Assembly: GCF_001662305.1 (NCBI RefSeq)
Contig: NZ_BDEP01000002.1
Coordinates: 124,001 to 188,000 of the forward strand
DNA length: 64,000 nt
DNA from: Halomonas caseinilytica
GTDB taxonomy: Bacteria > Pseudomonadota > Gammaproteobacteria > Pseudomonadales > Halomonadaceae
Direction of reading: 5' to 3'
Below the pieces are notes generated by a model. It had not been told where the DNA came from. It saw only the letters and a list, made by a program, of their open reading frames with translations, and ran no database searches. Within the stretch, counting starts at the first letter, position 1. Each line of letters opens with the position of its first letter. Below, piece after piece: positions 1-9,486 of the stretch. The position numbers were made by a program, and so were the translations under genes.

Positions 1-263
1 ACCATCATCGCGATGGCGACTTCTTGCTCGATGCAAACGGTCGCGTTCGAGAAGGGCCTGGCCCGCGCCTGACCTATGCCGGGATCGCCCAGCTCGACCC
101 CGCCCTGGTCGCCGATCGGGACGAGGGCTCCTTCGCCCTGGCGCCGCTGCTGCGTGCCGCCATGGCCGACGATAGAGTCACCGGCCATCATCACCGGGGA
201 CAGTGGGTCGACGTGGGCACTCCCGAACGACTCGCTTCCCTGGACCGGATCCTGCGGGGCTGA
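1..263 (+). CDS. murU: N-acetylmuramate-1-phosphate uridylyltransferase, 3' end (partial)
   Basis: The window opens inside this gene; about 87 C-terminal codons remain, in the frame whose codons begin at base 3. The tail matches sugar-nucleotidyltransferases of the MurU type: a segment on the pattern [11 protein letters not shown] followed by [12 protein letters not shown], the usual end of this family. In Pseudomonas, MurU makes UDP-MurNAc from MurNAc-1-phosphate in a cell-wall recycling route that bypasses de novo synthesis. The N-terminal nucleotide-binding half, which would settle the substrate, is outside the window. A mannose-1-phosphate guanylyltransferase-like enzyme is the alternative. 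Confidence 0.75.
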   Translation, partial: HHRDGDFLLDANGRVREGPGPRLTYAGIAQLDPALVADRDEGSFALAPLLRAAMADDRVTGHHHRGQWVDVGTPERLASLDRILRG

Positions 264-333
264 GTCAAACGCCGGCAACTGCTATGCTGACGCCCCCTAC
301 TCGTCTTCTGAATGAATAAGGATACCTTGCGCC

Positions 334-753
334 ATGAAAGCCAGCGTCAAATGGACAGACGGTCGCCAGTTCGTCGCCGAGGCCGGCAGCGGCCATAGCG
401 TGGTGATCGACGGGCCGCCCGACCACGGCGGCCGCAACACCGGCCCGCGTCCCATGGAGATGCTGCTTATGGGCATGGGCGCCTGCACCTCCTTCGACGT
501 CCTGGAAATCCTCGAGAAGTCCCGCGCTCCGGTATCGGACTGCGTGGCCAGCATCGAGGCCGAACGCGCCGACAGCGTGCCCAGTGTCTTCACCAAGATT
601 CATGTGCACTTCACCGTCAGCGGCCAGGGACTCAAGGAAAAGCAGGTCAAGCGTGCCGTGGAACTCTCCGCCGAAAAATATTGCAGCGCCTCGATCATGC
701 TGGCCAACGGCGGCGTCGACGTGACGCATTCCTTTACCATCGTCGAACAGTGA
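334..753 (+). CDS. OsmC family protein (YhfA-like)
   Basis: 139 aa. The residues PRPMEMLLMGMGACTSFDV carry the first conserved Cys of OsmC/Ohr proteins, and AEKYCSASIML near residue 115 carries the second. Classical OsmC and Ohr use this Cys pair as a thiol peroxidase. The sequence is closest to the E. coli YhfA branch, whose role is not settled. An AAGGA sequence about 11 nt upstream can serve as ribosome site. It stands alone between murU and speD on the same strand. Confidence 0.85.
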   Translation: MKASVKWTDGRQFVAEAGSGHSVVIDGPPDHGGRNTGPRPMEMLLMGMGACTSFDVLEILEKSRAPVSDCVASIEAERADSVPSVFTKIHVHFTVSGQGLKEKQVKRAVELSAEKYCSASIMLANGGVDVTHSFTIVEQ

Positions 754-904
754 GGCACACGCCCGGGCAATACGGAAAAAAACATGGCTTGCCGGGTGCG
801 CGCCCACCAAGGGCTGTGCATAATACGCGCCTTCACATCGCCACGCGTCTTCCGGCGCGTTCGTCGGGATGCACACCATCAGCCATATCGAAGGAGGCTC
901 GGAC

Positions 905-1699
905 GTGACCGGCAATCTCCGACTCCACGGGTTCAATAACCTGACCAGCTCCCTGAGCTTCAACATCTACGACATCTGCTACGCCAAGACCGAGGAGCAG
1001 CGGCAGGCCTACATCGATTACATCGATGAGCTCTACAATGCCGAGCGTCTCACCCAGATTCTCAAGGATGTCACCAACATCATCGGCGCCCAGGTGCTCA
1101 ATATCTCCCGTCAGGATTACGAGCCCCATGGCGCCAGCGTGACCATCCTGATCGCCGAGCACGAGCTGGAAGAGGCGGCGCCCGAACAGATGGCCCCCGG
1201 CCCCGGCCCCTTGCCCGAAACCGTGGTCGCCCATCTCGACAAGAGCCACGTCACCGTCCACAGCTACCCGGAATCGCATCCCGACAACGGCATCAGCACC
1301 TTTCGCCTGGACATCGACGTTTCCACCTGTGGCCAGATCAGCCCGCTGAAGGCCCTCAACTATCTGATCCACAGCTTCGACTCCGACATCGTCACCATGG
1401 ACTACCGGGTACGTGGCTTCACCCGGGACGTGGATGGCCGCAAGTTGTTCATCGATCATGACATCACGTCCATCCAGGACTACCTGGCCGAGGACACCAA
1501 GCGCGCCTACCAGATGATCGATGTCAACGTGTATCAGGAGAACATGTTCCACACCAAGATGCTGCTCAAGGACTTCGAGCTGGACAACTACCTGTTCGGC
1601 ACCTCGCGACGCGACATCTCCTTCGAGGAAGCGCGCGACATCGAAGGCCGGCTACGCAAGGAAATGCTCGAGATCTTCTACTCGCGGAACCTGGACTGA
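905..1699 (+). CDS. speD: S-adenosylmethionine decarboxylase proenzyme
   Basis: 264 aa, the same length as E. coli SpeD, which it resembles throughout. It supplies decarboxylated SAM for spermidine synthesis. The proenzyme is expected to self-cleave at the Lys-Ser bond in HLDKSHV (Lys113-Ser114), the Ser becoming the catalytic pyruvoyl group. I chose the GTG at 905 because AAGGAGG lies 7 nt upstream and the protein then begins like E. coli SpeD (LHGFNNLT); an in-frame ATG at 869 has no such site. A bidirectional terminator follows at about 1744. No speE is adjacent. Confidence 0.93.
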   Translation: MTGNLRLHGFNNLTSSLSFNIYDICYAKTEEQRQAYIDYIDELYNAERLTQILKDVTNIIGAQVLNISRQDYEPHGASVTILIAEHELEEAAPEQMAPGPGPLPETVVAHLDKSHVTVHSYPESHPDNGISTFRLDIDVSTCGQISPLKALNYLIHSFDSDIVTMDYRVRGFTRDVDGRKLFIDHDITSIQDYLAEDTKRAYQMIDVNVYQENMFHTKMLLKDFELDNYLFGTSRRDISFEEARDIEGRLRKEMLEIFYSRNLD

Positions 1700-1743
1700 C
1701 CCGCTGCGGCGCGCGGGAGCTGTAAGCCTTAAGCTGTAAGCAA

Positions 1744-1787
1744 AAGCGAACCCCACCCTGACAAGCTCGGGGTGGGGTTCGCTTTTT
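1744..1787. terminator. Bidirectional Rho-independent terminator between speD and coq7
   Basis: Stem GCGAACCCCACCC pairs with GGGTGGGGTTCGC across a loop of about 12 nt. It is followed by TTTTT on the plus strand and by a weaker TTTT on the minus strand. It lies between two convergent genes and can end both transcripts. Confidence 0.85.
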
Positions 1788-1832
1788 AGGGTTCTTCCGG
1801 CTTCGAGCTTATGGCTCGCCCCAAAGGGGCTT

Positions 1833-2477
1833 TCAAAGCCTGTAGACAGACTTGGTCATCACCTTGGACATCAGCGTCATGCCGACCTTGACTGGCGCCG
1901 GGAAACGCGCCCCACCGGCTTCCAGAGCCTGATGGGCATGATGGGCCTCGTCGATGGCCATCTGGCGGAGCACCGCCCTGGAACGACGATCGCCAGGCGG
2001 CAACTTTTCCATATGCTCATCGAGATGGCGCCCCACCTGCTCCTCGGTGGCAGCCACGAACCCCAGACTGACACGATCGCCCACGGCTCCCGCCACGGCG
2101 CCTATACCGAAGGACGCAGCATAGAACATCGGATTCAGCAGGCTGGTACGGCCATCGAGTTCCTGCAGGCGGGCATCGCACCAGGCCAGGTGATCGACTT
2201 CCTCCTGAGCGGCCTCTTCCATCTGGCCACGTACCTCGGGCAGCTTGGCGGTCAAGCCTTGTCCCTGGTAGAGCGCCTGGGCACAAACCTCGCCGGTATG
2301 ATTGATGCGCATCAGCCCGGCGGCATGACGTCGCTGCTCGTCGTCGAGCGCCTCGTCCTGTATCTCGTCGGTGGCAGGCGAAGGCCGCGAGGGCTGAGCT
2401 GCCCTGGGCACCAGGGTGCGCAATACGGTATCGAACTGGTGGATCAGGTCGTCGGCGCGGGAATATTGACGAGTCAT
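1833..2477 (-). CDS. coq7: 2-polyprenyl-3-methyl-6-methoxy-1,4-benzoquinone hydroxylase (Coq7 type)
   Basis: 214 aa. Ferritin-like diiron hydroxylase that adds the last ring hydroxyl in ubiquinone synthesis. The carboxylate-histidine ligand motifs are visible: [23 protein letters not shown] and DEAHH near the C-terminus. Bacteria carry either this diiron enzyme or the flavin enzyme UbiF; this organism evidently uses Coq7. The ATG is preceded by GAGGGGGT. Convergent with speD. Confidence 0.93.
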   Translation of the reverse strand: MTRQYSRADDLIHQFDTVLRTLVPRAAQPSRPSPATDEIQDEALDDEQRRHAAGLMRINHTGEVCAQALYQGQGLTAKLPEVRGQMEEAAQEEVDHLAWCDARLQELDGRTSLLNPMFYAASFGIGAVAGAVGDRVSLGFVAATEEQVGRHLDEHMEKLPPGDRRSRAVLRQMAIDEAHHAHQALEAGGARFPAPVKVGMTLMSKVMTKSVYRL

Positions 2478-2634
2478 GGCACCCCCTCGTGAGATCAGTC
2501 ACGACATTGTAACCGAGCCATCGGCCGCGCACAGCGCCCGGAATACGAAACGCCGCCTCGCGGGCGGCGCTACGAGATGCACCCGATGCGTCGAGCACTT
2601 GCGACAGCACGGCCTGACGCCGCGCGGGTTCCGG

Positions 2635-2976
2635 CTATCCAGCCGGCCAAGTGAAGCGACGACCGCCCATCAGGTGCATATGAATATGATAGACCGTCTG
2701 GCCGCCCTGGTCATTGCAGTTCATCACCACCCGATAGCCATCGTCGGCGAACCCCTGCTCCTTGGCCAGATGCGCGGCGGTGTACTGCAGGCGCCCCACC
2801 AGGGCCAGATCGCCCTCTTCGATGTCGTTCAGGGTCGCAATGTGCTTTTTCGGCACCACCAGCATATGGATCGGCGCCTTGGGATCGATATCGTTGAAGG
2901 CCAGAACGTCATCGTCCTCGTAGACGATATCGGCGGGAATCTCGCGATTGATGATCTTGCAGAACAGGCAGTCCAT
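2635..2976 (-). CDS. HIT family purine nucleotide phosphoramidase (HinT-like)
   Basis: 113 aa. N-terminal zinc-site Cys pair (DCLFCKI) and the histidine triad HIHMHL near the C-terminus mark the HIT family, HinT branch, which hydrolyses AMP-lysine or AMP-phosphoramidate type substrates in the cytoplasm. TGGAG lies 6 nt before the ATG. Single gene, same strand as coq7 and prkB. Confidence 0.92.
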   Translation of the reverse strand: MDCLFCKIINREIPADIVYEDDDVLAFNDIDPKAPIHMLVVPKKHIATLNDIEEGDLALVGRLQYTAAHLAKEQGFADDGYRVVMNCNDQGGQTVYHIHMHLMGGRRFTWPAG

Positions 2977-3059
2977 GTCAGGCTCCAGGGGAAGGCATCG
3001 ACGAAAACGCTACCCCACGAGAGTAACGGTCGAAAAGGGCGCTGTCAGTCCCGCCCGGC

Positions 3060-3932
3060 TCAACGAAACCGCCGCTGAGCCAGCAGGTGTCGCACCAGCG
3101 GGGCCAGGATCAGTTCCATGGCCAGCGACAGACGCGACCCGGGCACCACCAGAGTATGGGGGCGGCTCATGAAGGAGTCCTGGATCATCGCCAGCAGATA
3201 CGGGAAATCCACGGTGGCTGGATCGCGAAAACGGATCACTACGAAGGATTCGGCATCGGTGGGGATGTCCTGCACCTCGAAAGGGTTGGAGGTATCCACC
3301 GTGGGCACGCGCTGGAAATTGATATGGGTCCGCGAGAACTGGGGCAGGATATAGCGCACATAGTCGTCCATGCGCCCCAGGATGGTGTCGATCACCGCTT
3401 CCTGGGTGTAACCCCGCGCCTGGATGTCACGATCGATCTTCTGGATCCACTCCAGATTCATGGTCGGCGCCACGCCCACCAGCAGGTCGACGTGTCGGGC
3501 GATGTCATGCTCGGCCGTGACCAGGCCACCGTGCAGCCCTTCGTAGAACAGCAGGTCGGTGCCCGAGGGCAGCGACTGCCATTCGGTGAAGGTCCCGACC
3601 TGGTAGCCGGCTTCGATCATCGACTTGTCTTCGGCATGGATGTAATGCCGATAGGTGCCGACGCCGTTTTCGCCATACTCCAGGAACAGCTCCTCGAGCT
3701 TGTCGAGCAGGTTGGCTTCCACCGCGAAGTGAGAGAGCTCGTCCTTGCGCTCGGGCTCCTCGCGGAACATGCGCGCCAGTTCCTGGCGGGTATAGCGATG
3801 AAAGGCATCGCCGTCGACGAAGGCCGCGTGCACATCCTCGCGGGCGAACATGCGCTCGAAGGTACGTTTCACGGTGGTCGTGCCCGCCCCGGACGAGCCG
3901 GTGACAGCGATGATCGGATACTCCCGTGACAT
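3060..3932 (-). CDS. prkB: Phosphoribulokinase-like kinase (PrkB type)
   Basis: 290 aa, the length of E. coli PrkB, a class I phosphoribulokinase homologue found in heterotrophs. The P-loop is near the N-terminus (GSSGAGTTT), followed by FVDGDAFHR and FYEGLHGG, both conserved in phosphoribulokinases. No RuBisCO or other Calvin cycle gene is in the window, so the physiological substrate is unclear. The start overlaps the stop of the upstream thioesterase gene by one base, implying translational coupling. Confidence 0.85.
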   Translation of the reverse strand: MSREYPIIAVTGSSGAGTTTVKRTFERMFAREDVHAAFVDGDAFHRYTRQELARMFREEPERKDELSHFAVEANLLDKLEELFLEYGENGVGTYRHYIHAEDKSMIEAGYQVGTFTEWQSLPSGTDLLFYEGLHGGLVTAEHDIARHVDLLVGVAPTMNLEWIQKIDRDIQARGYTQEAVIDTILGRMDDYVRYILPQFSRTHINFQRVPTVDTSNPFEVQDIPTDAESFVVIRFRDPATVDFPYLLAMIQDSFMSRPHTLVVPGSRLSLAMELILAPLVRHLLAQRRFR

Positions 3933-4366
3933 CAGTCGTTCCCCATCAGACGGTCTGCCAGGGTAGCGGGTACCGGCGCTGGGCGTCCCGTATCGGGATC
4001 AATCAACATCAGATTGAGACGCGCGGTTGCCACGCTGCGGTCATCCGACTCGCGGCGCAGACGATGGTAGACGGCGATCGACTTGCGCGACGGCGCGGGA
4101 ATGCCGGTCTCGATCATCAGGGCATCCGGCCAGCGTGACTCGGCCTGATATTGCACTGCCAGATCCGCCACCACGCAGAGATAGCCCTCCATGTCGCCCT
4201 CGGAGAGTCCCAGGCTGGCCAGGGCTTGTACGCGCGCCTCGTGCATCAGCGACACCACGGCGTCATGCCCGAGATGACGCCCGTAGTTCATGTCGGTGAC
4301 ACGCACCGTCAAGCCATGGCGATGACGCACATCCGCTTCAGGAAACTCGAGCCTGACGCGTTCCAT
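3932..4366 (-). CDS. Acyl-CoA thioesterase, 4-hydroxybenzoyl-CoA/YbgC hotdog family
   Basis: 144 aa single hotdog-fold domain. The N-terminal stretch VTDMNYGRHLGHD matches the active-site region of the FcbC/YbgC-type thioesterases (Asp followed by NYxxHxxN/D), and MHEARV follows on the long helix. AGGAGGT lies 6 nt before the ATG. Its TGA overlaps the ATG of the phosphoribulokinase-like gene, so the two form an operon. Substrate not predictable. Confidence 0.8.
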   Translation of the reverse strand: MERVRLEFPEADVRHRHGLTVRVTDMNYGRHLGHDAVVSLMHEARVQALASLGLSEGDMEGYLCVVADLAVQYQAESRWPDALMIETGIPAPSRKSIAVYHRLRRESDDRSVATARLNLMLIDPDTGRPAPVPATLADRLMGND

Positions 4367-4421
4367 GTTGCGACCTCCTGAAATGTTCTTGCGAGCGGAA
4401 TATCACGCGCCCAGGTGCCTC

Positions 4422-5711
4422 TCAGCCGTCATCGCGCTCGATGGCGCGATGAGCGATATCACGACGATAGGCGACATCGGGCCAGTCGATCTCGGCCAGG
4501 CCGCGATAGGCCAGATCCCTGGCTGCCGAGATTCCCTCGCCCAAGGCAGTCACACAAAGCACTCGGCCGCCGGCGGTCACGACCTCTTTCCCCTCGCCGA
4601 ACCGGGTTCCGGCATGGAAGACCTTGCAGCCGGTGGCGTCGGCGGCCTCGAGACCAGTGATGACATCGCCCTTGCGATACTCGCCGGGATAACCGCCGGC
4701 CGCCATCACCACGCCCACGGCATCGCGCGCGTCCCAGTCACAGGAAAGCCCGTCGAGCTTGCCTCGGGCACCGGCCAGGCACAGTTCGGCGAAATCCGAG
4801 GTCAGGCGCATCATGATCGGCTGGGTCTCGGGGTCGCCGAACCGACAGTTGTACTCGATCACCTTGGGATTGCCTTCGGCATCGATCATCAGCCCCGCAT
4901 AGAGAAAGCCGGTGTAGGGATGGCCTTCCTCGGCCATGCCTCGCACCGTGGGCTCGATGATCCGGGCCATGATGCGCTCATGGACCTCGCGGGTGACCAC
5001 CGGCGCCGGCGAATAGGCGCCCATGCCGCCGGTATTGGGACCGGTATCGCCATCGAGGGCACGCTTGTGGTCCTGGCTGGTCGCCATGGGCAGCACCGTG
5101 TTGCCATCTACCATGACGATGAAGCTGGCCTCCTCGCCCTCGAGGAATTCCTCGATCACCACGCGCGCACCGGCATCGCCGAAGGCATTGTCCTCGAGCA
5201 TGTCGCGAATCGCCGCCTCGGCCTCGGCCTCGGTCATGGCCACGATGACGCCCTTGCCAGCCGCCAGGCCATCGGCCTTGATGACGATCGGAGCCCCCTT
5301 CTCGGCGAGATAGTCGAGCGCCGGCTCCACCGCGACGAAGGTGCGATACTCGGCGGAAGGAATCGCATGGCGTGCCAGAAAATCCTTGGTGAAGGCCTTG
5401 GATCCTTCGAGCTGAGCCGCGCCGGCCGTGGGGCCGAAGATTGTCAGCCCGGCCTCACGGAACCGGTCCACCACGCCGTCGACGAGCGGCGCCTCGGGGC
5501 CGACGATCGTCAAATCGATGTCCTCGTCGCGCGCGAAGGCCACCAGGCCATCCAGGTCGTCGACGCCGATCGCCACGTTTTCGAGCCCCGGCTCACGGGC
5601 GGTGCCGGCATTGCCCGGGGCCACGTGGACGGACTCGACCCGAGCCGACTGGGCGACCTTCCAGGCCAGGGCGTGTTCGCGGCCACCGCCGCCGATGATC
5701 AGAACCTTCAT
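4422..5711 (-). CDS. purD: Phosphoribosylamine-glycine ligase
   Basis: 429 aa, full length for GAR synthetase (second step of purine synthesis, ATP-grasp enzyme). It opens with the family start KVLIIGGGGREHALAWK. The ATP-grasp core includes IVIKADGLAAGKGV and the EYNCRFGDPETQ signature. No purH is adjacent, unlike E. coli, where purH-purD form an operon. Confidence 0.96.
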   Translation of the reverse strand: MKVLIIGGGGREHALAWKVAQSARVESVHVAPGNAGTAREPGLENVAIGVDDLDGLVAFARDEDIDLTIVGPEAPLVDGVVDRFREAGLTIFGPTAGAAQLEGSKAFTKDFLARHAIPSAEYRTFVAVEPALDYLAEKGAPIVIKADGLAAGKGVIVAMTEAEAEAAIRDMLEDNAFGDAGARVVIEEFLEGEEASFIVMVDGNTVLPMATSQDHKRALDGDTGPNTGGMGAYSPAPVVTREVHERIMARIIEPTVRGMAEEGHPYTGFLYAGLMIDAEGNPKVIEYNCRFGDPETQPIMMRLTSDFAELCLAGARGKLDGLSCDWDARDAVGVVMAAGGYPGEYRKGDVITGLEAADATGCKVFHAGTRFGEGKEVVTAGGRVLCVTALGEGISAARDLAYRGLAEIDWPDVAYRRDIAHRAIERDDG

Positions 5712-5784
5712 CCGCTGCTCTACCTCAATACCTCGGGGAAACGTCGCGGCATTATGTCAGAAACTCGCCGCGACCGCCGCCCGA

Positions 5785-6246
5785 TCACGACTTGTCGTTG
5801 TCGTCGTCGTCCTGCTTGTTGCGGTTGCCACCAAGATTCTGCTGCCAGAAACGCATGTTCTCCTCGGCCAGCTCGCGCATCAGCTCCATGGGCGTGTGCC
5901 GCATGGCCTGCTGCCACTGGTCCTGCATGTGCTTCTGCTGTTCCAGCATCAGGCGAGTCCCCTGCTCCAGGTAACGCGCCAGGGGCAGCGGCTTGGCCAT
6001 GTCGTAGACCCGGATGAACTGGGCCAGCAGGTCGTTGGAAAAGACTTCAGCCTCGCCATCGGCCTGCTCCTGCTCGATGATGATCGAAAGCAGGATGGTA
6101 CGCGTCAGATCCTCGCCGGACTTGGCGTCCTCAACCCGGAAAGGTACCTCGTCGAGCACCAGGCTACGCAGGTCCTCAAGGGTTACATAGCGGCTCTGTT
6201 CGGTATCATAGAGCCGACGGTTGGCATACTTGCGTATCACGCGCAC
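5785..6246 (-). CDS. phaR: Polyhydroxyalkanoate synthesis repressor PhaR
   Basis: 153 aa from a GTG start. The N-terminal PHB-accumulation regulatory DNA-binding domain (RVIRKYANRRLYDTEQSRYV) is followed by the PHB_acc domain and a Gln/Asp-rich tail. PhaR represses phasin genes and is released when it binds nascent PHA granules. AAGGAG lies 7 nt before the GTG at 6246, so I prefer it to an in-frame ATG 18 nt upstream that lacks a ribosome site. No phaC or phaP gene is next to it. It is evidence for carbon storage as polyester. Confidence 0.88.
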   Translation of the reverse strand: MRVIRKYANRRLYDTEQSRYVTLEDLRSLVLDEVPFRVEDAKSGEDLTRTILLSIIIEQEQADGEAEVFSNDLLAQFIRVYDMAKPLPLARYLEQGTRLMLEQQKHMQDQWQQAMRHTPMELMRELAEENMRFWQQNLGGNRNKQDDDDNDKS

Positions 6247-6392
6247 GGCGCTGCTCCTTGTCATTGTCGACTGGGCGATCGCCCTTCATCCAAGTATTGT
6301 GCACCGCGCCACCCACCATGCAAGGCACCCGGGGAAAATCGGCAAGCGCCGCCAGGGTCCCTTCCATCCACCACAAGGTATCACGAGACGCC

Positions 6393-7106
6393 ATGAACCT
6401 GATCCTGCTCTCGCCCGAGGACCTCGAGACCGGGCAACTGGCCCGGGTCCGCGACCCTCGCCGACTGGCGCATCTCCGCGACGTGCATCGAGCGCGCGTC
6501 GGCGACACCCTGACACTGGGGATCGAAAACGGTCTCCTGGGACGCGGCACCCTGCTCGAGCACCGCGACGACGAGGCTCTGTTCGATGTCAGCGGTCTCG
6601 GGGAAGCACCACCGCCAGCCTTGCCGGTTCACCTGGTCCTGGCACTGCCTCGCCCGCGCATGCTGGCACGCAGCCTCGAGCACGCCACGGCCCTGGGCGT
6701 GAAATCCCTGACCCTGCTCAATACCCGTCGCGTGGAAAAGAGCTACTGGCAGTCGCCAGAACTCGGCGCAGACAAGATCCATCGCCACCTGGTCCTCGGT
6801 CTCGAGCAGGCGCGCGATACCCGATTACCCGAAGTGACGCTGGCCAAGGGCTTCCGCCCCTTCGTCGAGGACCACCTGCCGGAACTGCTGGCATCTCGCC
6901 GCGGGCTGGTGGCACACCCCGGCATGCCGGAGGCCTGCCCACGCGGCGTCGATGAACCGACTCTCCTGGTCGTCGGCCCGGAGGGCGGTTTCATTCCCTG
7001 GGAAGTCGACAAGCTCCTCGAGGCAGGGTGTCAAGGCGTGCACCTGGGGCCTCGCATCCTGCGGGTGGAAACCGCCGTCACCGCCCTGCTGGCACGCCTT
7101 GCCTGA
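6393..7106 (+). CDS. rsmE: 16S rRNA (uracil1498-N3)-methyltransferase
   Basis: 237 aa SPOUT-class methyltransferase. The C-terminal SAM-binding knot shows LLVVGPEGGFIPWEVD and LGPRILRVETAV, both diagnostic of RsmE, which methylates U1498 of 16S rRNA. The ATG at 6393 starts the family-typical N-terminal PUA-like domain (LEDLETGQLARVRDPRRLAHLRDV region). Divergent from phaR. Confidence 0.94.
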   Translation: MNLILLSPEDLETGQLARVRDPRRLAHLRDVHRARVGDTLTLGIENGLLGRGTLLEHRDDEALFDVSGLGEAPPPALPVHLVLALPRPRMLARSLEHATALGVKSLTLLNTRRVEKSYWQSPELGADKIHRHLVLGLEQARDTRLPEVTLAKGFRPFVEDHLPELLASRRGLVAHPGMPEACPRGVDEPTLLVVGPEGGFIPWEVDKLLEAGCQGVHLGPRILRVETAVTALLARLA

Positions 7107-7120
7107 AGACCGACGAGGGC

Positions 7121-7672
7121 TCACTCCTCGTCGGGGTCGAAAGCCACCAGCGGCGAGTCGGTATCGCAATCCGGCTCGGTGGTGAAGGTCTCGCGCACAT
7201 CCAGCACGCCGAGATGGCCGATGGAGCGACGGCCCAGCAGCATCGGGTAATTCATTTCCTCGCGATTGCGCAGGCTGAACTGCTCCTCGTAGCGTGTATC
7301 TCCCACGCAGACCTCGAGCAGCACCACCGGCCGCTCGTCCCGACCGCCCGCACCGCGCACCGTCAGGTCGCGATAGAGCGGACGTTCCAGACGCTCGGAG
7401 AAACGCTCGCCATTGGCCTCGTTCTCGAGCTTGAGTCGGAAGCTCACCCACTCCTCGCCGTCCTTCTCGAAGACCTCGATGTCACGAGCATCCAGCGACG
7501 AGGTCAACGCACCGCTATCCAGCTTGGCCTTGATCTCCACATTCCCGGGCTCGAGCGTGACCTTCTCCACCCAGCCAAGCGGCTGATCCGCGTCATGCTG
7601 CTCATCGGCGGCCATCGCCCACGAGGAGCACAACACCAAGGACAACAGCAGAGGACGAAGCATCGCATTCAT
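7121..7672 (-). CDS. Exported retropepsin-like aspartic endopeptidase (RimK-associated Zn_protease family)
   Basis: 183 aa with a clear signal peptide ending near ASWAMA. The mature part contains AKLDSGALTSSLDA, the Asp-Ser-Gly-Ala signature of retropepsin-like folds, and NYPMLLGRRSI. This family is often named ATP-dependent zinc protease in databases, but the motif is that of an aspartic protease. AAGGAG lies 8 nt before the ATG. Convergent with rsmE. Substrate unknown. Confidence 0.8.
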   Translation of the reverse strand: MNAMLRPLLLSLVLCSSWAMAADEQHDADQPLGWVEKVTLEPGNVEIKAKLDSGALTSSLDARDIEVFEKDGEEWVSFRLKLENEANGERFSERLERPLYRDLTVRGAGGRDERPVVLLEVCVGDTRYEEQFSLRNREEMNYPMLLGRRSIGHLGVLDVRETFTTEPDCDTDSPLVAFDPDEE

Positions 7673-7739
7673 GAAGGGCTCTCCTTGATCGTAACGACGA
7701 CGTACTATCTATTTGCCGTGCTATTCCATGCCATGCGTG

Positions 7740-9005
7740 TCAGCGACGCAGGCGCTCGAGCAACGCCTTGGTCGCGAAACCATCGGGCGTCACACCGATC
7801 TGTCGCTGAAAGGCACGCAGCCCACGACGGGTATTCGGCCCCAGAATGCCGTCGGGAGTTCCCACGTCGAAGCCTCGATCGTCGAGACGCTGTTGCATCT
7901 CGCGCACCTCGCTGCGTTTCAGGGGCGGCTGCTCGCGTGGCCAGTCACCCTGAATGCCATCGCGTCCGGCGATCCTGTCACTCAGCGTTGCCACCGCAAG
8001 CGCGTAACTGGTGGCATTGTTGTAACGCAGGATGGTCCGGAAGTTGTGGCCAACCAGGAAGGCCGGCCCCTGAGCACCGGCCGGGGTGATCACCGAGGCC
8101 GAGGCAAGGTCGGGTAGCGGCTGGCCATCCCAGGAACGCACGCCGGCCGCCGCCCACTCGGCACTGGAACGCCGGATATCGGGCTCAGTCAGGGTATAAT
8201 CGAAACCTTGTGGCAGGCGCACCTCGGTCCCCCAAGGCTCGCCTTCCCGCCATCCAGCCTCGTCGAGATAATTCGCCGTGGAGGCCAGGACATCGGCGAT
8301 GTTGCTCCAGATATCCCGGCGACCGTCACCGTCACCGTCCACGGCATGGGCCAGGAAGCTGGAGGGAATGAACTGGGTATGCCCCATGGCACCGGCCCAG
8401 GAGCCTTTCATGCGTTCCGGGGAAATATCGCCGGCCTCGATGATGCGCAGAGCGGCAAGCAGCTCGCCTCTGGCGAAGTCACGGCGGCGGCCGTCATGGG
8501 CCAGCGTGGCCAGCGCTTCCAGAGTCGAGAAGTCACCGAGATAGTCGCCGTAGCTGCTCTCGATGCCCCAGATGGCCACCAGGACCTCGCTGGGCACCCC
8601 GTATCGCTCGCTCATCTGACGAGCCGTATCGCGGTATTCGGCCAGGCGCTCGCGCCCATTGCTGACGCGCGACGCCGACACGGCACTGTCGAGATACTCC
8701 CAGATCGGTCTCACGAACTCCGGCTGAGAGCCATCCAGCTCGATGACCCGGGGTTGATAGCGCAGCCCATCCAGGGCGCGCGCGAGGGTCGTCTCGTCGA
8801 TGCCCTCGGCACGGGCCTGGCGACGAAAGTTCGCCAGCCAGGCCTCGAAGGATTCTTTCTCCGCTTCGGTCACGGAGGCCCCACTGGTCGATCCGGCGTT
8901 TTCCGAGGTCGTGGAAGACTCGGCCCGGGCATCCCGGGGCTGGGTGCTCTGGCAGCCGACCAGGGCAGCACACAAGATGGCGAGGGGGAGCAGCTTGAGC
9001 GTCAT
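7740..9005 (-). CDS. Lytic murein transglycosylase, MltB family, lipoprotein
   Basis: 421 aa. Starting at 9005 gives a lipoprotein signal (lipobox LVGC at about residue 18) after an AAGGA site. The catalytic SLT_2 domain has the active Glu in WGIESSYGD and the family stretches MGHTQFIPSSFL and DIWSNIADVLAST. A C-terminal peptidoglycan-binding domain_1 (LGPNTRRGLRAFQ) follows. It cleaves peptidoglycan with 1,6-anhydro product formation at the outer membrane inner face. An upstream in-frame ATG at 9041 is less likely. Confidence 0.9.
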   Translation of the reverse strand: MTLKLLPLAILCAALVGCQSTQPRDARAESSTTSENAGSTSGASVTEAEKESFEAWLANFRRQARAEGIDETTLARALDGLRYQPRVIELDGSQPEFVRPIWEYLDSAVSASRVSNGRERLAEYRDTARQMSERYGVPSEVLVAIWGIESSYGDYLGDFSTLEALATLAHDGRRRDFARGELLAALRIIEAGDISPERMKGSWAGAMGHTQFIPSSFLAHAVDGDGDGRRDIWSNIADVLASTANYLDEAGWREGEPWGTEVRLPQGFDYTLTEPDIRRSSAEWAAAGVRSWDGQPLPDLASASVITPAGAQGPAFLVGHNFRTILRYNNATSYALAVATLSDRIAGRDGIQGDWPREQPPLKRSEVREMQQRLDDRGFDVGTPDGILGPNTRRGLRAFQRQIGVTPDGFATKALLERLRR

Positions 9006-9084
9006 GGCATCGCATTCCTTGGCGGTGTCGGCCCCGATCATCGCCTACAAAGGGCACCGGGCGCCAGCCCATCGCGCCATCTCG

Positions 9085-9486
9085 TCACTTTTCCCGATCC
9101 GACACATCGGCCTGGTCGCCTCGTTCGCTGTCCAGCCCACTGTCCAGCCGGTGACTCAGCGGATCGTAATGCGGCTTGAGTTCATCCTTCAGGGTGCCAT
9201 CCCATAGGCGTGCGCCGACAAAATAGCCGGCACGCCCGATGGCATGGGCCGCCACGGGCGCGGTCATCATGATGAACAGGATGATCCCGAAGGCCCTGGC
9301 CACCACGGCCTCCTCGGCGAAGTGCAGGGCCACTGCCAGCATGACCAGCGACACGCCAAGGGTCGCCGCCTTGGTCGTCGCGTGCATGCGGGTCAGCAAA
9401 TCGGGCAACCGCAGTACGCCGAGCGCGGCCAGGCACATGAAGGCGGCGCCGATCAGAGTCAGGCCCGCGACGAACCACTCAATCAT
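9085..9486 (-). CDS. mrpG: Na+/H+ antiporter subunit G, left Mrp operon
   Basis: 133 aa, three membrane helices, with LRLPDLLTRMHATTKAATLG, the hallmark of the MrpG/MnhG/PhaG family. The start at 9486 overlaps mrpF by 8 nt. The acidic and polar C-terminal tail (about 35 residues) extends beyond the membrane core. Last gene of the seven-gene operon. MrpG is a small accessory membrane subunit needed for complex assembly. Confidence 0.9.
   Translation of the reverse strand: MIEWFVAGLTLIGAAFMCLAALGVLRLPDLLTRMHATTKAATLGVSLVMLAVALHFAEEAVVARAFGIILFIMMTAPVAAHAIGRAGYFVGARLWDGTLKDELKPHYDPLSHRLDSGLDSERGDQADVSDREK

Noticed and set aside
869..904. Upstream ATG start for speD
   Set aside because: No ribosome site before it, and the GTG at 905 has AAGGAGG at ideal distance and gives the family N-terminus.
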